NCBI GenBank assembly: GCA_003255065.1
Contig: QAOA01003946.1
Location: 372,001-436,000 of the forward strand
From: Cercis canadensis
Taxonomy: Eukaryota > Streptophyta > Magnoliopsida > Fabales > Fabaceae
Length of the DNA: 64,000 bases
Reading direction: 5' to 3'
The notes under the pieces are model-generated. The model did no database searches. It worked only from the letters and a program-made list of their open reading frames with translations, and was not told where the DNA came from. Within the stretch, counting starts at the first letter, position 1, and every line of letters begins with the position of its first letter. The translations under genes were made by a program, and so were the position numbers. This document shows, in pieces, positions 56,321 to 64,000 of the stretch.

Positions 56321-57783
56321 GGATGTATAGGCATCATTTTTCTTTAGAATTTAAAAGCTCCCACACACACTAATTTACTACTCCACAAGCACTAAAAATG
56401 TATCATAGAGTAGAATCTATACAAGATTAAGTTATCAATTTTTATGTAATCCTTAAAGTAGTAAACTGTGTTAATTACAAAACCATCTTTGCCACTAAGT
56501 ATGTCATGTTCTCTGTATGCTAGAATGCTTCATCTAATTCTTCCTTAATTTTTGATATATATTAGTCTAATTCCAAAATCAAACTACAATGCAGAACAAA
56601 AGAACAATATACAGCCTTAAACTTAAAGCACATGAAATAGTCTGAAAGCTAGCGCATACAAATCTTGTATGCTAAGAGATTGCAATAGATTAAGAATAGC
56701 ACAATATTACGTAACATGCTTATCTCTTACAGAATAGGAACTGAATCACCACTTACTCTAGAAGATGGAATAATAGTGACAGGCTTGATGAATTTATATT
56801 GCTTACCTAGAGGGATAAAACTTTAAATTAAATTTACAAATGTGATTTCTGGTTGCTCTCTTATGCATTCATGCATGTTCAAAGTATTATGAGAGGCAAC
56901 GATCAAAGTTAGCAACTACTGTTCTACCCGTTCAAATGCTTTTCATGGCATAATATTATCATGGCTTTAAGAACTCTATGCAGTGCTTTTCATATTTTAT
57001 AAGTACGTTGGTTCTGTTTATACTGGATAATGAATTAGATACTTTATTTACTTTCTAATTGCTAAGAGACTTCAGACATCAAAACAAGAGAGCAAGAATA
57101 TAAACGCAGTGTTACTTCTTTCACTGAGACATTCTATCAAACACTTAGAATGCATTCATTAACTGAAAGATTGTTGCTATCAAATAAAATTTAGAATGCC
57201 CAAACCATTTATCCTGTGTTCATCAATATACAAACAGAATGCCCACATATGCATGAACCCAGATAAGGAAAATGGAAAAATGAAAAAAAAAATGGTAACT
57301 AATTTCTATTCAGACTTCAAAATACCTCCAGTGGTAGTGCCGGAGTTTGTCCCGAGGTGGTCTTCGCCGAAATTGGCCATACCGGCGTCTCCTTGCCCTT
57401 GCTTGTACAGGACTTGTCCCTGGATCACTTCTCTCCCTATGTACGTCTCCCTTACTCTTATCACTCTCTGATTTTCATCAATTTTTGGAAGTTTTGATAA
57501 TTTTCGCACTAATTAATCTGCCAACAACTTTCGCAACTCTTGCTTCTCTGTTGGCTTAGATAAATAAAAACCTGATTTTTGGGGTGGAGCAAGAAAATAT
57601 TTGATAGTGAGATGTGATGGTGATTATGGAGAAGGTGAAGTGATGCGTGAAGAAGAAAGGGTTAACGGGGTTAGATAGGTGAAGTTGAGGTGGCTGCTGA
57701 TGTGTACAAAATAATACACATGTTCTATTTTAATTGAGGAACAGCACCACCAGCACCTATGGAACTTTACTTAAGTTTTGTCC

Positions 57784-58184
57784 TTAATGGATTATGTTCC
57801 CAAATCTTCATTCTCAATCCTAGAAACATATACAGTCCATCTTTATGAAAGTCATTTGTTGACTGATCTCACATCATTATTATATGTTTACTATTAACAC
57901 TAGGTTTTGAACACTGGATCTTGTATGAATACCAGGACTCATTCATATATCTTATTTCATGTGTAGCATAAAAAAAAAAAAAAAACTCATCAAAATATTG
58001 CTTACTAAATTTTCAAAGAATTGAGAGCTTCTCAAAGTCGACTTGGGAAGGGGGTTGAGGAATATGGGTTCTAATCTAAATTTAACAACATTGCCAAGAA
58101 CTACAGTCTAATTAAGTAATATAAATAAATTCTTAAAAGAAGCTCATAGATACTGCGCACGACTTATGATTCAGAAATTTCAAC
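57784..58184. other. Interval between element 2 and NADP-ME 3' end
   Basis: About 400 bp that should contain the NADP-ME 3' UTR. Its first nine bases (TTAATGGAT) are one half of the target duplication discussed under findings. Confidence 0.6.
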
Positions 58185-63200
<5,016 letters not shown>

Positions 63201-64000
63201 AGCGAAGAGGAACGTGGAAAGATTGCAGATTCTCCGCGTTTTATTTATTAATATTTAATAGTCAATCTTGCACTGCTCACCGAATTTTTTGTGATAAAAA
63301 TAGAAAGCGGAAGGGGAAGGGGACTCCATTTGGGATAAGCTTTCCATTTTATTTCTTTCCTATCTCGTCATGTCTGTAATATTTCTAATTTTTTTGGTAC
63401 ATTTTATTTATTTATTTTTTTACAGTTTTCTTTTCAAATATATGAAAATTAATAATATTCTTCAGCATAATTTTTCTCTGAGCAAATAAATACATTAAAA
63501 TATGAAAATTTATTCAGATCTAAAAGGTACAGATGAGAACTTCACTAAAAACTGATATATTTGATGAAATCAATTTATTGAGTGAGTTGAAGAGACAGAA
63601 TAATTTTGTCAACCAAGCTAGTGTGAAGTTAAAGGAAACCCATTAAGTTGGTTGTGAAGTTGAGATTCAATAATTGATGACAACAAAGATGCAATTGCAG
63701 GAGTTAACTAATTTTTTGGTAGGAATGAGTAGTTGATTATGTGAAGATTTGAAGGTTGTAGCGTGTGATGTCTGGCAAGCATCCCCAGAAGAGAGAGAAA
63801 TATCCATAGTCATATATTCAAAGGTTGCAGTCGCAAGCTACTATTCAAATTCATACTTGTGGATGGTCATATATTCAAAGCTCAAATTCCTTTGTAATAG
63901 TAATACATCTTTGGTTTGGTTTAGACTTTATAGACGCGACGACTAGTCATTGACATTCAACTACCTAGTTTCTTCTAGTAACTAGAAGCACTCAATTGAT
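63201..64000. other. Upstream region of NADP-ME to window end
   Basis: AT-rich sequence containing the presumed NADP-ME promoter and 5' UTR. A partly repeated phrase (GTCATATATTCAAAG) occurs at about 63809 and 63867. No gene seen. Confidence 0.5.

Larger units (their letters stand above)
52302..57783. mobile_element. Mutator-like element 2, inverted copy of element 1
   Basis: Inverted ends span 52302-53379 and 56713-57783. Gene content mirrors element 1 in opposite orientation: RlmN-like exons (plus), ARM fragment (plus), FAR1-related fragment (minus). Base identity to element 1 is high throughout: short ORFs in the ends differ by only one or two residues. Left flank ATTTTTCTT and right flank TTAATGGAT do not match each other. 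The right flank is the exact reverse complement of the nine bases right of element 1. Confidence 0.85.

Noticed and set aside
39264..57783. Simple inverted segmental duplication as the explanation for the two 5.5-kb copies
   Set aside because: Homology stops at the element ends, and the 9-bp flanks match in the cross pattern expected of inversion between two independent insertions.

Overview
The window is nuclear DNA of a flowering plant, most likely a eudicot. It is AT-rich, its genes are split by GT-AG introns, and every intact gene is plant-type: an LRR receptor kinase, amino acid permeases, a cytokinin phosphorelay protein, an organellar tRNA synthetase, a cereblon homologue and an NADP-malic enzyme. 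I assembled each gene by hand from ORFs plus splice sites; every exon chain sums to a multiple of three. The species cannot be fixed from the sequence.

Layout. All eight intact genes read on the minus strand. 367-3573: LRR receptor-like kinase (2 exons, 1006 codons of CDS after the chosen start). 6331-19383: tandem array of three amino acid permease (AAP) genes with identical internal exon lengths; the middle copy has lost exactly one intron. 19910-21195: a non-autonomous element with diverged ~200-bp inverted ends. 25716-28628: histidine phosphotransfer (AHP) gene, whose large intron 1 carries a SINE-like repeat and a 495-bp MITE with a near-perfect 9-bp target duplication. 30360-31838: a gene graveyard holding a LIN-type E3 ligase exon fragment and a 3'-truncated RPL9 retrocopy with a poly(A) tail. 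32425-39019: organellar tryptophanyl-tRNA synthetase (14 exons, one GC-AG intron). 45268-50897: cereblon homologue (10 exons, LON plus CULT domains). 58185-63200: NADP-malic enzyme (20 exons).

The striking structure is at 39264-57783. Two nearly identical 5.5-kb Mutator-like elements, each with ~1.08-kb terminal inverted repeats and fragments of host genes (FAR1-related, ARM-repeat, RlmN), sit in opposite orientation on either side of the complete cereblon gene. Their target-site duplications do not match within an element but match across the two elements once the middle is flipped. So the 7.6-kb cereblon segment was inverted by recombination between the elements, or its orientation was flipped during assembly.

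The genes do not form one pathway. From memory, several have relatives in the duplicated Arabidopsis blocks around At2g25740-At2g25840 (cereblon, TrpRS) and At5g25880-At5g25930 (NADP-ME, LRR kinase), so the order looks like conserved ancestral synteny with transposons inserted in the gaps.
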